Source: Mucisphaera sp965279675 | GTDB lineage: Bacteria; Planctomycetota; Phycisphaerae; Phycisphaerales; Phycisphaeraceae | Direction: 5' to 3' | DNA: 64,000 nt | Assembly: GCF_965279675.1 (NCBI RefSeq) | Contig: NZ_CBDIIJ010000002.1 | Coordinates: forward strand, 2,232,001 to 2,296,000 | Shown: piece after piece, positions 46,963-55,483 of the stretch | Numbering within the stretch: position 1 is the first letter of the stretch | Layout of the letters: every line of letters begins with the position of its first letter | The notes under the pieces: generated by a model | The model's database searches: none | What the model was told of the DNA's origin: nothing | Seen by the model: only the letters and a program-made list of their open reading frames with translations | Position numbers and translations under genes: made by a program

Positions 46963-49900
46963 ATGGCTGAACAACTCTTCGATCGCGTTAACGACTTCTC
47001 CAAGGTCAAAATCAACCTCGCCAGCCCCAACGACATCCGCTCGTGGTCGTTCGGCGAAGTCAAGAAGCCCGAGACCATCAACTACAGAACCTACCGCCCC
47101 GAAAAGGACGGCCTGTTCTGTGAACGCATCTTCGGCCCGGAACGCGACTACGAATGCGCCTGCGGCAAGTACAAAGGCACCAAGTTCAAAGGCATCATCT
47201 GCGACCGCTGTGGCGTCAAAGTCACCCACTCCCGCGTCCGCCGCAAACGTATGGGCCATATCAACCTCGCCGCCCCTATCATCCACATCTGGTTCTTCAA
47301 GGCCATCCCCTCACACCTCGGCAACCTCCTGGGCATGAAGACGTCCGACCTCGAGAAGGTCATCTACTTCCAGGACTACGTCGTTGTCGAGCCGGGCGAC
47401 ACCCCCCTCAAGGAAAAGCAGATCCTCACCGAGGACGACTACCGCCACGCCATCTCCGAGTACGGCCGCGGCTTCACCGCCATGATGGGCGCCGAAGCCA
47501 TCAAGGAACTCCTCGCCCGACTCGACCTCGGACCCCTCGCCGCCGAACTCCGTGAAGAACTCAACGCGACCAAATCCAAGCAGAAGATCAAGGACCTCTC
47601 CAAACGACTCAAGATCGTCGAGCAGATCCGCCACTCCGAGAACGACCCCAGCTGGATGGTCATGGATGTCACCCCCGTCATCCCGCCCGACCTCCGCCCC
47701 CTCGTCCTCCTCGACTCCGGCAACTTCGCCACCTCCGACCTCAACGACCTCTACCGCCGGATCATCAACCGCAACAACCGCCTCAAGAAGCTGATGGACC
47801 TCAACGCCCCCGAGGTCATCATCCGCAACGAGAAGCGAATGCTCCAGCAGTCCGTCGATGCCCTCTTCGACAACGGCCGCTGCCGCCGACCCGTCCTCGG
47901 CTCTTCCAACCGCCCACTCAAGTCACTCACCGACATGATCAAGGGCAAGCAGGGTCGCTTCCGCGAAAACCTCCTCGGCAAACGCGTCGACTACTCCGCG
48001 CGTTCCGTCATCGTCGTCGGACCCGAACTCAAGCTCCACCAGTGCGGTCTCCCCAAAAAGATCGCACTCGAGCTCTACCAGCCCTTCATCATCCGCAAGC
48101 TCAAAGAGCACGGACTGGTCGACACCATCAAGTCCGCCAAGAAAATGCTCGAGCGCCGCGACCCCGAAGTCTGGGACATCCTCGAGGAAGTCATCGACCA
48201 GCACCCGGTGCTCCTCAACCGCGCCCCAACCCTGCACCGCATGGGTATCCAGGCCTTCGAACCCGTCCTCGTCGAGGGCAACGCCATCCGCATCCACCCG
48301 CTCGTCTGCTCCGGCTTCAACGCCGACTTCGACGGTGACCAGATGGCCGTTCACCTGCCCCTCTCCGTCGAGGCCCAGGCCGAAGCCCACATCCTCATGC
48401 TCTCCCCGCACAACATCTTCTCCCCCGCACACGGCGGCCCCATCATCTCCGCCGGCCAGGACATCGTCTACGGCATCTACTACATGACCCTGATGCCCGA
48501 TACGCTCTCCGAAGAGATCATCCACGAACTCGTCACCCGCTCCGGAAACCTCTCCGATGAGCAGGTCGAGATCATGCGCAACATCCCCGACTTCCGAAAC
48601 GAAGCCGAAGCCTTCATGGCCTACGACCTCCGGAAGATCACTCTCCACGATCCCATCGTCGTACGCCTCGACCCCGAGCGATACACCGGCCAGGTCACTA
48701 ACGAGAAAGACCAGCCAGAACCCCTCCCCGAAACCAACCGCATCGTCACCTCCGTCGGCCGACTCATCTTCAACGAGATGCTCGCCGACCAGATGCCCTA
48801 CTACAACTGCGCACTCGGCAAGCGTGGCTGCAGCCGCGTGATCGACGAGACCTACGCCAGCAACGGCCGCCCCGCCACCATCGACCTGCTCGATGCCATG
48901 AAGTCCATGGGCTTCCGCTCAGCGACCACCGCCGGCCTCTCCCTCGCCATCACCGACCTCCGCATCCCCGAGCGCAAGCAGGACATCCTCGACGCCACCC
49001 AGAAGAAGGTCGACCGCGTCGAAAAGGCCTACAACGCCGGTGCCCTCACCGAGCGCGAACGCTACAACCAGCTCGTTGACCTCTGGACGCACTGCCGCGA
49101 AGAGATCACCAAGCAGGTCGTCGAAGAAATGAAACGCGACCGCCGCGACGAAGAAGGCCGTCACGTCTCCATCGACGACCCCGCCGGCCAGATCTACCTC
49201 AACCCAGCATGGGTCGAAGTCGAATCCGGCGCCCGCGGCAAGATCGGCCAGCTCCAGCAGCTCGCCGGCATGCGTGGTCTCATGGCCAAGCCCTCAGGCG
49301 AAATCATCGAGACCCCCATCCGCGCCAACGCCCGTGAAGGCCTCTCCGTCCTCGAGTACTTCTCCTCGACACACGGCGCCCGTAAGGGTCTGGCCGACAC
49401 CGCCCTCAAGACCGCCGACTCCGGCTACCTCACCCGCAAGCTCTGCGACGTCGCCCAGAACATGTTCATCACCCAGAACGACTGCGGCACCCGCAACGGC
49501 ATCACCAAACGAGCCCTCTACAAGGGCGAGGAAATCGACATCCCGCTCCGCGATCAGGTCGTCGGACGATCCGCCCGCGAAACCATCCGAAACCCCATCA
49601 CCGACGAACTCATCGTCGAGGAAAACCAGAACATCACCGAGGAAATCGCCCGCAAGATCGAGGCCCTCGGCATCGACACCGTCAACGTCCGCTCGCCCCT
49701 CACCTGTGAGGCCCGCGAAGGCATCTGCTCCACGTGCTACGGCATCGACATGTCCACCGGCAAGACCGTCGAACGCGGGCTCGCCGTCGGCATCATCGCC
49801 GCCGAATCCATCGGCGAGCCCGGCACCCAGCTGACGATGCGGACCTTCCACACCGGTGGCGTCGCCACCACCTCCGCCGTCGAGACGTCCAACGTCGCCA

Positions 49901-51429
49901 ACCAGGCCGGAACCATCGAAATCCGCGATGCCAACGAGGTCACCACCACCAACGAAGACGGCGACGAACTCCTCGTCGCCCTCAAACGCAACGGCGAAGT
50001 CGCCGTCCTCGACGACAAGGGCCGCGAACTCGAGAAGTTCAAACTCCAGTACGGCTCCTACATCCACGTCAAGCCAGGCGACAAGGTCAAGAAGGGCACC
50101 CTCCTCGTCAGCTGGGACCCCCACCGAACCACCATCCTCGCCGAGAAGGGCGGCAAAGTCCGCTACGAAGACATCATCGAAGGCGAAACCGTCCGACCCG
50201 AGAAAACCTCGGCCAAGGGCGCCGGCGCCGCCGGACTCGTCGTCATCGAACACAAGGGCGAACTCCACCCCCGCATCGTCATCGAAGACAACGACGGCAA
50301 GATCCTCGACTTCCACTACCTGCCCGCCAAGGCACGTATCGACGTCAAGGAGGGCGATGTCGTCACCGCAGGACACATGCTCGCCCGACAGCCCCGCGAA
50401 GCTACCGGCACCGCGGACATCGTCGGCGGTCTGCCCCGCGTCACCGAGATCTTCGAGGCTCGCAAGCCCAAAGACGCAGCCATCATGGCCGAAATCTCCG
50501 GCGCCGTGGAACTCCGCTCCGACAAACGCCGCGGCAAGATGACCGTGATCATCCGCTCCGAGTCCGGGCTCGAAGTCGATCACCACGTCCCCCAGGACCG
50601 ACACCTGCTCGTCCACACCGGCGACTACGTCGAGGCCGGCGACCAGCTCATCGAAGGCCCCCTCGTCCCGCAGGACATCCTCCGCGTCAAGGGTGAAGAA
50701 GCCCTCTTCTCCTACCTCCTCAACGAGGTCCAGAACGTCTACCGCGCTCAGGGCGTGCCCATCAACGACAAGCACATCGAGATCATCATCAACCAGATGC
50801 TCCGCAAGGTCCGCATCGACAACCCAGGCGACACCAAGGTCCTCCCCAACGAGGTCATCGACAAGTGGCGCTTCCGCGAAGCCAACGAGTCCGTCGCCGC
50901 CATGGGCAAGATCAAAGACCCAGGCGACTCCCAACTCCCCATCGGAGCCAAGGTCACCAAGGCCGAGCTCAAGGAAATCAACGCCCAGCTCGAAGCCGAT
51001 GGCAAAGCCACCGCCAAGGCCACCAAGTGCAAGCCCGCCATGGGCAAGACACTCCTCCTCGGCATCACCAAGGCCTCCCTCCAGTCCGAGTCCTTCCTCT
51101 CAGGCGCTTCCTTCCAGGAAACCACCAAGGTCCTCACCGAAGCCGCCCTCGCAGGAAAGACCGACGACCTCCAGGGACTCAAGGAAAACGTCCTGCTCGG
51201 ACATCTCATCCCCGTCGGCACCGGCTTCAAGGACTACCAGAACCTCACCGTCGTCAAACTCGCCGAGCCGCCCGCCTCCGAACTCCTCTCCCACGAAGAG
51301 GAAATCGAAGCCGCAGCCGCCATCGCCGAAGCCGCCGGCGCCGAAGCCCCCGAAGAGATCGGCACCACCGTCGGCGAATCCCGACTCGTCGCCCAACTCC
51401 TCGGCGAAGACACCTCCAACAAAAGCTGA
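46963..51429 (+). CDS. rpoC: RNA polymerase beta-prime subunit
   Basis: The 1488-residue subunit carries the active site. The N-terminal zinc ribbon CACGKYKG...CDRCGVKV is at about residues 65-82; the Mg-binding loop NADFDGDQMAVH is near residue 452. The second zinc site uses the Cys in NDCGTRNG plus CEAREGICSTCYG (about residues 920-932). MRTFHTGGVA (trigger/bridge region) is present. A beta-sandwich insert of about 150 residues around 975-1120 has the sequence EVAVLDDKGRELEKFKL, VKPGDKVKKGTLLVSWDPH and VVTAGHMLARQPREATGTADIVGGLPRV, typical of bacterial SI3-less rpoC. The C-terminal end (FQETTKVLTEAALAGKTDDL) is standard. Strong terminator follows. The gene is transcribed with rpoB. Confidence 0.98.
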   Translation: MAEQLFDRVNDFSKVKINLASPNDIRSWSFGEVKKPETINYRTYRPEKDGLFCERIFGPERDYECACGKYKGTKFKGIICDRCGVKVTHSRVRRKRMGHINLAAPIIHIWFFKAIPSHLGNLLGMKTSDLEKVIYFQDYVVVEPGDTPLKEKQILTEDDYRHAISEYGRGFTAMMGAEAIKELLARLDLGPLAAELREELNATKSKQKIKDLSKRLKIVEQIRHSENDPSWMVMDVTPVIPPDLRPLVLLDSGNFATSDLNDLYRRIINRNNRLKKLMDLNAPEVIIRNEKRMLQQSVDALFDNGRCRRPVLGSSNRPLKSLTDMIKGKQGRFRENLLGKRVDYSARSVIVVGPELKLHQCGLPKKIALELYQPFIIRKLKEHGLVDTIKSAKKMLERRDPEVWDILEEVIDQHPVLLNRAPTLHRMGIQAFEPVLVEGNAIRIHPLVCSGFNADFDGDQMAVHLPLSVEAQAEAHILMLSPHNIFSPAHGGPIISAGQDIVYGIYYMTLMPDTLSEEIIHELVTRSGNLSDEQVEIMRNIPDFRNEAEAFMAYDLRKITLHDPIVVRLDPERYTGQVTNEKDQPEPLPETNRIVTSVGRLIFNEMLADQMPYYNCALGKRGCSRVIDETYASNGRPATIDLLDAMKSMGFRSATTAGLSLAITDLRIPERKQDILDATQKKVDRVEKAYNAGALTERERYNQLVDLWTHCREEITKQVVEEMKRDRRDEEGRHVSIDDPAGQIYLNPAWVEVESGARGKIGQLQQLAGMRGLMAKPSGEIIETPIRANAREGLSVLEYFSSTHGARKGLADTALKTADSGYLTRKLCDVAQNMFITQNDCGTRNGITKRALYKGEEIDIPLRDQVVGRSARETIRNPITDELIVEENQNITEEIARKIEALGIDTVNVRSPLTCEAREGICSTCYGIDMSTGKTVERGLAVGIIAAESIGEPGTQLTMRTFHTGGVATTSAVETSNVANQAGTIEIRDANEVTTTNEDGDELLVALKRNGEVAVLDDKGRELEKFKLQYGSYIHVKPGDKVKKGTLLVSWDPHRTTILAEKGGKVRYEDIIEGETVRPEKTSAKGAGAAGLVVIEHKGELHPRIVIEDNDGKILDFHYLPAKARIDVKEGDVVTAGHMLARQPREATGTADIVGGLPRVTEIFEARKPKDAAIMAEISGAVELRSDKRRGKMTVIIRSESGLEVDHHVPQDRHLLVHTGDYVEAGDQLIEGPLVPQDILRVKGEEALFSYLLNEVQNVYRAQGVPINDKHIEIIINQMLRKVRIDNPGDTKVLPNEVIDKWRFREANESVAAMGKIKDPGDSQLPIGAKVTKAELKEINAQLEADGKATAKATKCKPAMGKTLLLGITKASLQSESFLSGASFQETTKVLTEAALAGKTDDLQGLKENVLLGHLIPVGTGFKDYQNLTVVKLAEPPASELLSHEEEIEAAAAIAEAAGAEAPEEIGTTVGESRLVAQLLGEDTSNKS

Positions 51430-51460
51430 CCCCAACCCCCAGCCAACCTAAGCCTCCACA

Positions 51461-51486
51461 ACCGCCCCACAAGGGGCGGTTTTTTT
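51461..51486 (+). terminator. Rho-independent terminator of the rpoBC transcript
   Basis: ACCGCCCC (51461-51468) pairs perfectly with GGGGCGGT (51473-51480) across a four-base loop and is followed by TTTTTT. It lies 32 bases after the rpoC stop and isolates it from the convergent dehydrogenase gene. Confidence 0.95.
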
Positions 51487-51516
51487 GGCATATACCTCAA
51501 CGACTACTCATCCCCC

Positions 51517-52464
51517 TCAATACCCCCAAACCCGATCCACCCGATTCCGCATCGCCCCCACCCGCCCCTCCAGATAACAACCAAGGTTGTAGACCACCAG
51601 CTCCCCAAACTTCTCCGGATAAGCCCCCGTCTGCCCGCCATAGTGCGCCGTGATCAGCGTGTTCGGTGCACCCCACAACGCATGCCCGTCAGGCAGCGGT
51701 TCCGGGTCCGTCACATCCAGCCCCGCTCCTCCCAGCCGCCCGCTCTCCAGCGCCCCAATCAACGCCTCCGTCCGAATCGCCGAACCCCGCCCCACGTTCA
51801 CCACCAGCGCCCCCTCAGGCAGCAACCCCAGCGCCCGCTCATCCAGAAGCCCACGCGTGTGCTCCGTCCCAGGCAGAATCACCACCAGCACCTGACTCCG
51901 CTCAAGCACCCGATCCAGATCCTCCATCCCCACAACCTCATCCGCCAACCCATCCGCCTCAGGCCGACGCCGAAGCCCAACCACCCGCATCCCAAACGCC
52001 TTCGCCCGCCGCGCCACCCCACGCCCAATGCTCCCATACCCCAGAATCCCCGTCGTCTTCCCCGCCAATTCCAGCTTCCGCCCCACACCCCGCCAACGTC
52101 CCTCACGCTGATGATCCCGCGCCTCCCCCATCCCACGCGTCAACCCAAGCAACAACGCAAACACGTGATCCGCCACCACCTCATCAAACACACCCACCGC
52201 CGTCGTCAGAATCACCGACTCAGGCACGAACGGAATCCACGAATTCACCCCCGCCGACCCCATCTGCAACCACTTCAAACACCCCGCCTCCCCGATCAGT
52301 TCCTTAGGCAGCGACCCCACCACCATCTCCGCCTCCGCCAGCTCCGCCGTCCCCCGCAACGCCTCAAAATCCGCCACCTCCATCACCCCCGAACCCAACC
52401 GCTCCCGCATAAAAGTCATCGCAGAATCCGACACACTCCCCGATTTCACCAGCAACCGCCTCAT
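51517..52464 (-). CDS. D-isomer-specific 2-hydroxyacid dehydrogenase
   Basis: A 315-residue NAD(P)-dependent oxidoreductase. The Rossmann motif GYGSIG is at 142-147 (GILGYGSIGRGVARRAKAFGM), followed by the catalytic triad Arg226 (NVGRGSAIR), Glu255 (DPEPLP) and His274 (ITAHYGGQ). LPGTEHTRGLLDERAL is the usual substrate-side loop. Whether it acts on glyoxylate/hydroxypyruvate, phosphoglycerate or D-lactate-type substrates cannot be decided; the length (about 315-330) excludes the ACT-domain SerA form. It is convergent with rpoC and codirectional with the serine hydrolase gene upstream, from which it is separated by 43 bases. Confidence 0.92.
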   Translation of the reverse strand: MRRLLVKSGSVSDSAMTFMRERLGSGVMEVADFEALRGTAELAEAEMVVGSLPKELIGEAGCLKWLQMGSAGVNSWIPFVPESVILTTAVGVFDEVVADHVFALLLGLTRGMGEARDHQREGRWRGVGRKLELAGKTTGILGYGSIGRGVARRAKAFGMRVVGLRRRPEADGLADEVVGMEDLDRVLERSQVLVVILPGTEHTRGLLDERALGLLPEGALVVNVGRGSAIRTEALIGALESGRLGGAGLDVTDPEPLPDGHALWGAPNTLITAHYGGQTGAYPEKFGELVVYNLGCYLEGRVGAMRNRVDRVWGY

Positions 52465-52507
52465 GCCCCAGCCTCCTAATGATGATTAAACAACACCTGA
52501 TGCGATC

Positions 52508-53548
52508 CTAGTCAGCACGAGACCGCTTAACGATGCCGATGATCCGATCGTAGCTGAGCTCGGACAGCCCCCACGTATACCCACTGAAGTTCGTTGTGCT
52601 AACAAACTGAACCACAACCGTGTCGATATCCGCATGGTACCTCGCGATACTCTGATAACCCGGAATCAGGCCGGTGTGGTTGTACACGTAGATCGATGAG
52701 TAGACCTCCTGCTCGCCCTCATCAAAAACCGATCCGTCATTAAGAGCTCGCAGAAAGACAGCCACATCTGAAGCCGTTGCCACCATCGAGCCGTCTTCAT
52801 TCGCTTTCAGATCCTCGTCGAAACCCACGTAGTAACCACTCATCAGATCATCTGGATCGACATCATGCATCGAACCATGAGTCGATGAGAGACCTAGCGG
52901 ATCAAGCACCCTTTCCTCGATGAAATAGTGCTTATCATGCCCCGTAATTCTCTTGATCAACTCGGATAGAAGAAAGTAGTTCGTATTCGAATAGGAATAC
53001 CCCTCCCCAGGCTCAAATAACGCGGGCTGATCGAGTGCCAATGCCAAAGCCGCCTCCGCACTCTCTGGTGGGTTCGCCCAGAAGCCAGGAGCATCCGTAA
53101 AGTTGGGAATACCACTACGGTGCTGGACCATCTGCCTCAGCGTGATCCGGTCCGCATATTCAATCCTCCCCGTAAGCTCAGGAAAATGTGAGGCGAGCGT
53201 ATCATCGAGCGAGATACGCTCATCACTCACCAGTTTGGTGATCGCTACGGCGTCATAGAGCTTGCTGATGCTCGCAATCTTGAAAAACGCATCACCTCTT
53301 GCAGGAATCGCAAGCTCTCGATCATGCCAACCCGCCGTGAAGACTCGCGGCGCCTGACCCGCTTCATCCACATATACGACCACCCCATCAAAGCCATAAT
53401 CAAGCGATCGATCGACCTGTTCTTGAACCGTAGCTGGCAGGGGAGGCATCCATGCCAAAACCATAGGCCATGGCACAAACCAGAGAGAGACGAGCGTGCC
53501 AACAAACAATAAAGCTCGCAGCACCCATACTCGTTGTTGCTTGGTCAT
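52508..53548 (-). CDS. Membrane-anchored class C beta-lactamase-fold serine hydrolase, atypical composition
   Basis: A 346-residue protein with an N-terminal transmembrane anchor (about 10-34). The penicillin-binding fold catalytic set is present: Ser93-Ile-Ser-Lys96 (SxxK), Tyr185-Ser-Asn187 (YxN) and HTG (about residue 293-295) in YNHTGLIPGYQ, the class C / esterase-type third motif. Members include EstB-like esterases and D-aminopeptidases; antibiotic hydrolysis is not implied. Its codons include many A/T-ending forms and the DNA is visibly less GC-rich than the flanking genes, and no ribosome site is seen. It lies just downstream of the 3' end of a tRNA-Arg gene, so horizontal acquisition is plausible. 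Confidence 0.88.
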   Translation of the reverse strand: MTKQQRVWVLRALLFVGTLVSLWFVPWPMVLAWMPPLPATVQEQVDRSLDYGFDGVVVYVDEAGQAPRVFTAGWHDRELAIPARGDAFFKIASISKLYDAVAITKLVSDERISLDDTLASHFPELTGRIEYADRITLRQMVQHRSGIPNFTDAPGFWANPPESAEAALALALDQPALFEPGEGYSYSNTNYFLLSELIKRITGHDKHYFIEERVLDPLGLSSTHGSMHDVDPDDLMSGYYVGFDEDLKANEDGSMVATASDVAVFLRALNDGSVFDEGEQEVYSSIYVYNHTGLIPGYQSIARYHADIDTVVVQFVSTTNFSGYTWGLSELSYDRIIGIVKRSRAD

Positions 53549-53580
53549 AGAACCAAATCGCCATGAGACAAGAGTCGAAT

Positions 53581-53654
53581 TGACCCTGAGAGGATTCGAA
53601 CCTCTGACCTGCTGCTCCGGAGGCAGCCGCTCTATCCAGCTGAGCTACAGGGCC
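53581..53654 (-). tRNA. tRNA-Arg (anticodon CCG)
   Basis: Read on the minus strand the sequence folds as a cloverleaf. The acceptor stem pairs GGCCCTG with CAGGGTC (one G-U), the D arm is AGCTCAGCTGGATAGAGC, the anticodon arm GCTGC-CTCCGGA-GCAGC places CCG in the loop, and the T arm is AGAGG-TTCGAAT-CCTCT. CCG reads CGG, arginine. The discriminator base is A. CCA is not encoded. It lies between the serine hydrolase gene and rlmN, all on the minus strand. Confidence 0.95.
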
Positions 53655-53708
53655 TAAGAACCCAACACCTTAGCCGACCCCATCAAACCCGTAAACCGAA
53701 AACCACCC

Positions 53709-54857
53709 TTACCCCTTCCCCGCCGCCTCATACTTCAGCTGCCCGCACGCCGCCGCAATGTCCCGCCCCCGCGACGCCCGGATGTGCACGTTCAACCCCG
53801 CCTCACGCAGCACCCGCTGAAACCCCAGCACATCACCCTTCTCAGGCCGTTCATAAGGCAGGCTCTCCACCTCGTTGTACCGGATCAGATTCACGTTGCT
53901 CCGCAGCCGCTTTGCCACCCGCGCCAACTCCCGCGCATGCTCCTGCCGATCATTCACCCCACCCAGCAGGATGTACTCAAGCGTCACCTCCCGCCCCGTC
54001 TTCTCAAAGAAAAACCGACCCGCCTCAATCAGCTGATCCACCGTCACATACTCCGCCCACGGAATCAACTCCCGCCGCAACGCATCATTTGGCGCATGCA
54101 GGCTGATCGCCAGCGTGATCGGCAGATCCAAAGCCGCCAACCGACGAATCTGCGCCGGCAACCCCACCGTCGACACCGTGATCCGCCGTGCCCCGATCCC
54201 CAACCCCCACTCCGCACTAAGCGTCCGAATCGCCCCCGTCACCGCCGGCAGATTCGCGAGCGGCTCCCCCATCCCCATAAACACCACGTTGCTGATCCGA
54301 CCCACCCCAGGCAGCACACCCAGCCGCCAAACCTGCTCCACGATCTGACCCGTTGTCAGATTCCCCTCCAGCCCCTCCATCCCCGACGCACAAAACCGAC
54401 ACCCCACCGGACACCCCGCCTGCGACGAAATACACGCCGTCTTCCGCATCCCCCCACCCTCATTCTCCGACGGAATCATCACGCACTCCGTCTGCAACCC
54501 CCCACCCCCACTTCCAGCCACCGGCAGCGACAACGAACCACCCACCTCAGCAACCTCTGCATCCATGCGGGGGGCACTGGGTGGGGCAGTAGGGGGGGAC
54601 CACTCAACTAATAGCTTCTGCACCCCATCCGTCGCCCGCTGATGCCGTACCAGCATCCCCCGCTCAAACACCAGCTTCCGACCCAGCACTTCCCGATCCC
54701 CCTTCCCCAGATCCGTCATCGCCGGCAGATTAGACACACCCTTCCCATACACCCACCCCAGCACCTGCTTCGCCCGATACCCCGGCAGCCCCCACGCCAC
54801 AAAACGCTCCGCAAGCGACTCAGGCGTCTCACCAAACACATGCACCAACTCAGACAT
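53709..54857 (-). CDS. rlmN: Dual-specificity 23S rRNA (A2503)/tRNA (A37) methyltransferase RlmN, with an insertion
   Basis: This 382-residue radical SAM enzyme adds a methyl group to C2 of A2503 in 23S rRNA (and A37 of some tRNAs). Cluster motif CPVGCRFC gives Cys149, 153 and 156; the second catalytic cysteine is in AAACGQL near the C-terminus (family Cys355) and FMGMGEPLANLPAV is the SAM region. Start ATG at 54857 (AGGAA upstream) opens with MSELVHVFGETPESL; a longer frame from 54938 is rejected. Between KLLVEW and TECVMIP there is a Pro/Gly-rich insertion of about 35 residues (about 87-121) absent from typical RlmN, which has only a short loop here. Confidence 0.95.
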   Translation of the reverse strand: MSELVHVFGETPESLAERFVAWGLPGYRAKQVLGWVYGKGVSNLPAMTDLGKGDREVLGRKLVFERGMLVRHQRATDGVQKLLVEWSPPTAPPSAPRMDAEVAEVGGSLSLPVAGSGGGGLQTECVMIPSENEGGGMRKTACISSQAGCPVGCRFCASGMEGLEGNLTTGQIVEQVWRLGVLPGVGRISNVVFMGMGEPLANLPAVTGAIRTLSAEWGLGIGARRITVSTVGLPAQIRRLAALDLPITLAISLHAPNDALRRELIPWAEYVTVDQLIEAGRFFFEKTGREVTLEYILLGGVNDRQEHARELARVAKRLRSNVNLIRYNEVESLPYERPEKGDVLGFQRVLREAGLNVHIRASRGRDIAAACGQLKYEAAGKG

Positions 54858-54915
54858 CCAGCAGTTCCTCAAGCAACCCCGGAAACCGGCCCGGCCGGGC
54901 GGTACGCTAAGCCCC

Positions 54916-55335
54916 ATGCAACGAGTCACCCAGACCATGCGCGACCGCTTCGACCGAATCCTCGATCATATCCTCGACGGCCTCCCCGAACACATCCTCG
55001 CCCGCCTCGACGAAATCCCCCTCATCGTCGAAGACGAACCCGACCCCGACCTCCTCGCCGAACTCGACATGGAACCCGACGACGAACTCTTTGGCCTCCA
55101 CTCAGGCATCGGCCTCACCGAACGCTCCATCGAAGACGACATGGTCCTCCCCGACCAGATCCACCTCTTCCGCGGGCCCATCATCCGCCACGCCCTCGAA
55201 CTCAAAGACGCCGACAACCCCAAAGACCGCCAGAAAGCCCGACTCGACACCCAGATCCGCATCACCCTCCTCCATGAAATAGGACACCACTACGGCCTCG
55301 ACGAAGACGACCTCGACCGCCTCGGCTACGCCTGA
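54916..55335 (+). CDS. Small zincin-like metallopeptidase (Zinicin_1 / DUF1025)
   Basis: A 139-residue soluble protein. The metal site HEIGHHYGLDEDDL gives His120, Glu121 and His124, with a downstream Asp as probable third ligand (HExxHxxGxDE). The middle holds PDQIHLFRGPIIRHA, conserved in this family. The N-terminal half is acidic (LIVEDEPDPDLLAELDMEPDDELFG). These short proteins are widely annotated as putative metallopeptidases of unknown substrate; no signal peptide is seen. The gene is divergent from rlmN (58 bases between starts) and is followed by a REP-like palindrome. Confidence 0.88.
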   Translation: MQRVTQTMRDRFDRILDHILDGLPEHILARLDEIPLIVEDEPDPDLLAELDMEPDDELFGLHSGIGLTERSIEDDMVLPDQIHLFRGPIIRHALELKDADNPKDRQKARLDTQIRITLLHEIGHHYGLDEDDLDRLGYA

Positions 55336-55358
55336 TCACCCACCAGCCCCCACACAAG

Positions 55359-55379
55359 CCCGGTCGCGACGCGACCGGG
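55359..55379. repeat. REP-like palindrome, copy 1
   Basis: CCCGGTCGCG A CGCGACCGGG: ten-base arms around a single central A, perfectly inverted. It sits 23 bases after the zincin stop. The same core, preceded by AG, recurs at 57221, 57257 and 63547, always outside genes. Confidence 0.85.
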
Positions 55380-55437
55380 TATCACCACGCTTCCTTCAAG
55401 CAGAGTGTGCTTAACAATATGACCCACACCCGGTGAG

Positions 55438-55456
55438 CCGGGCCGTGTCGGCCCGG
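55438..55456. repeat. Hairpin CCGGGCCG-TGT-CGGCCCGG
   Basis: Eight-base perfect arms with a TGT loop, in the same gap as REP copy 1 and preceded by GAG. The TGT loop and GAG lead match the hairpin at 57340. The rest of the 55336-55483 gap holds no gene. Confidence 0.6.
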
Positions 55457-55483
55457 GCCAAAACCCCACCACCCCCAGCTATC

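Noticed and set aside
49294..50934. 546-codon open frame opposite rpoC
   Set aside because: Low-complexity acidic shadow of rpoC with no recognisable domain.
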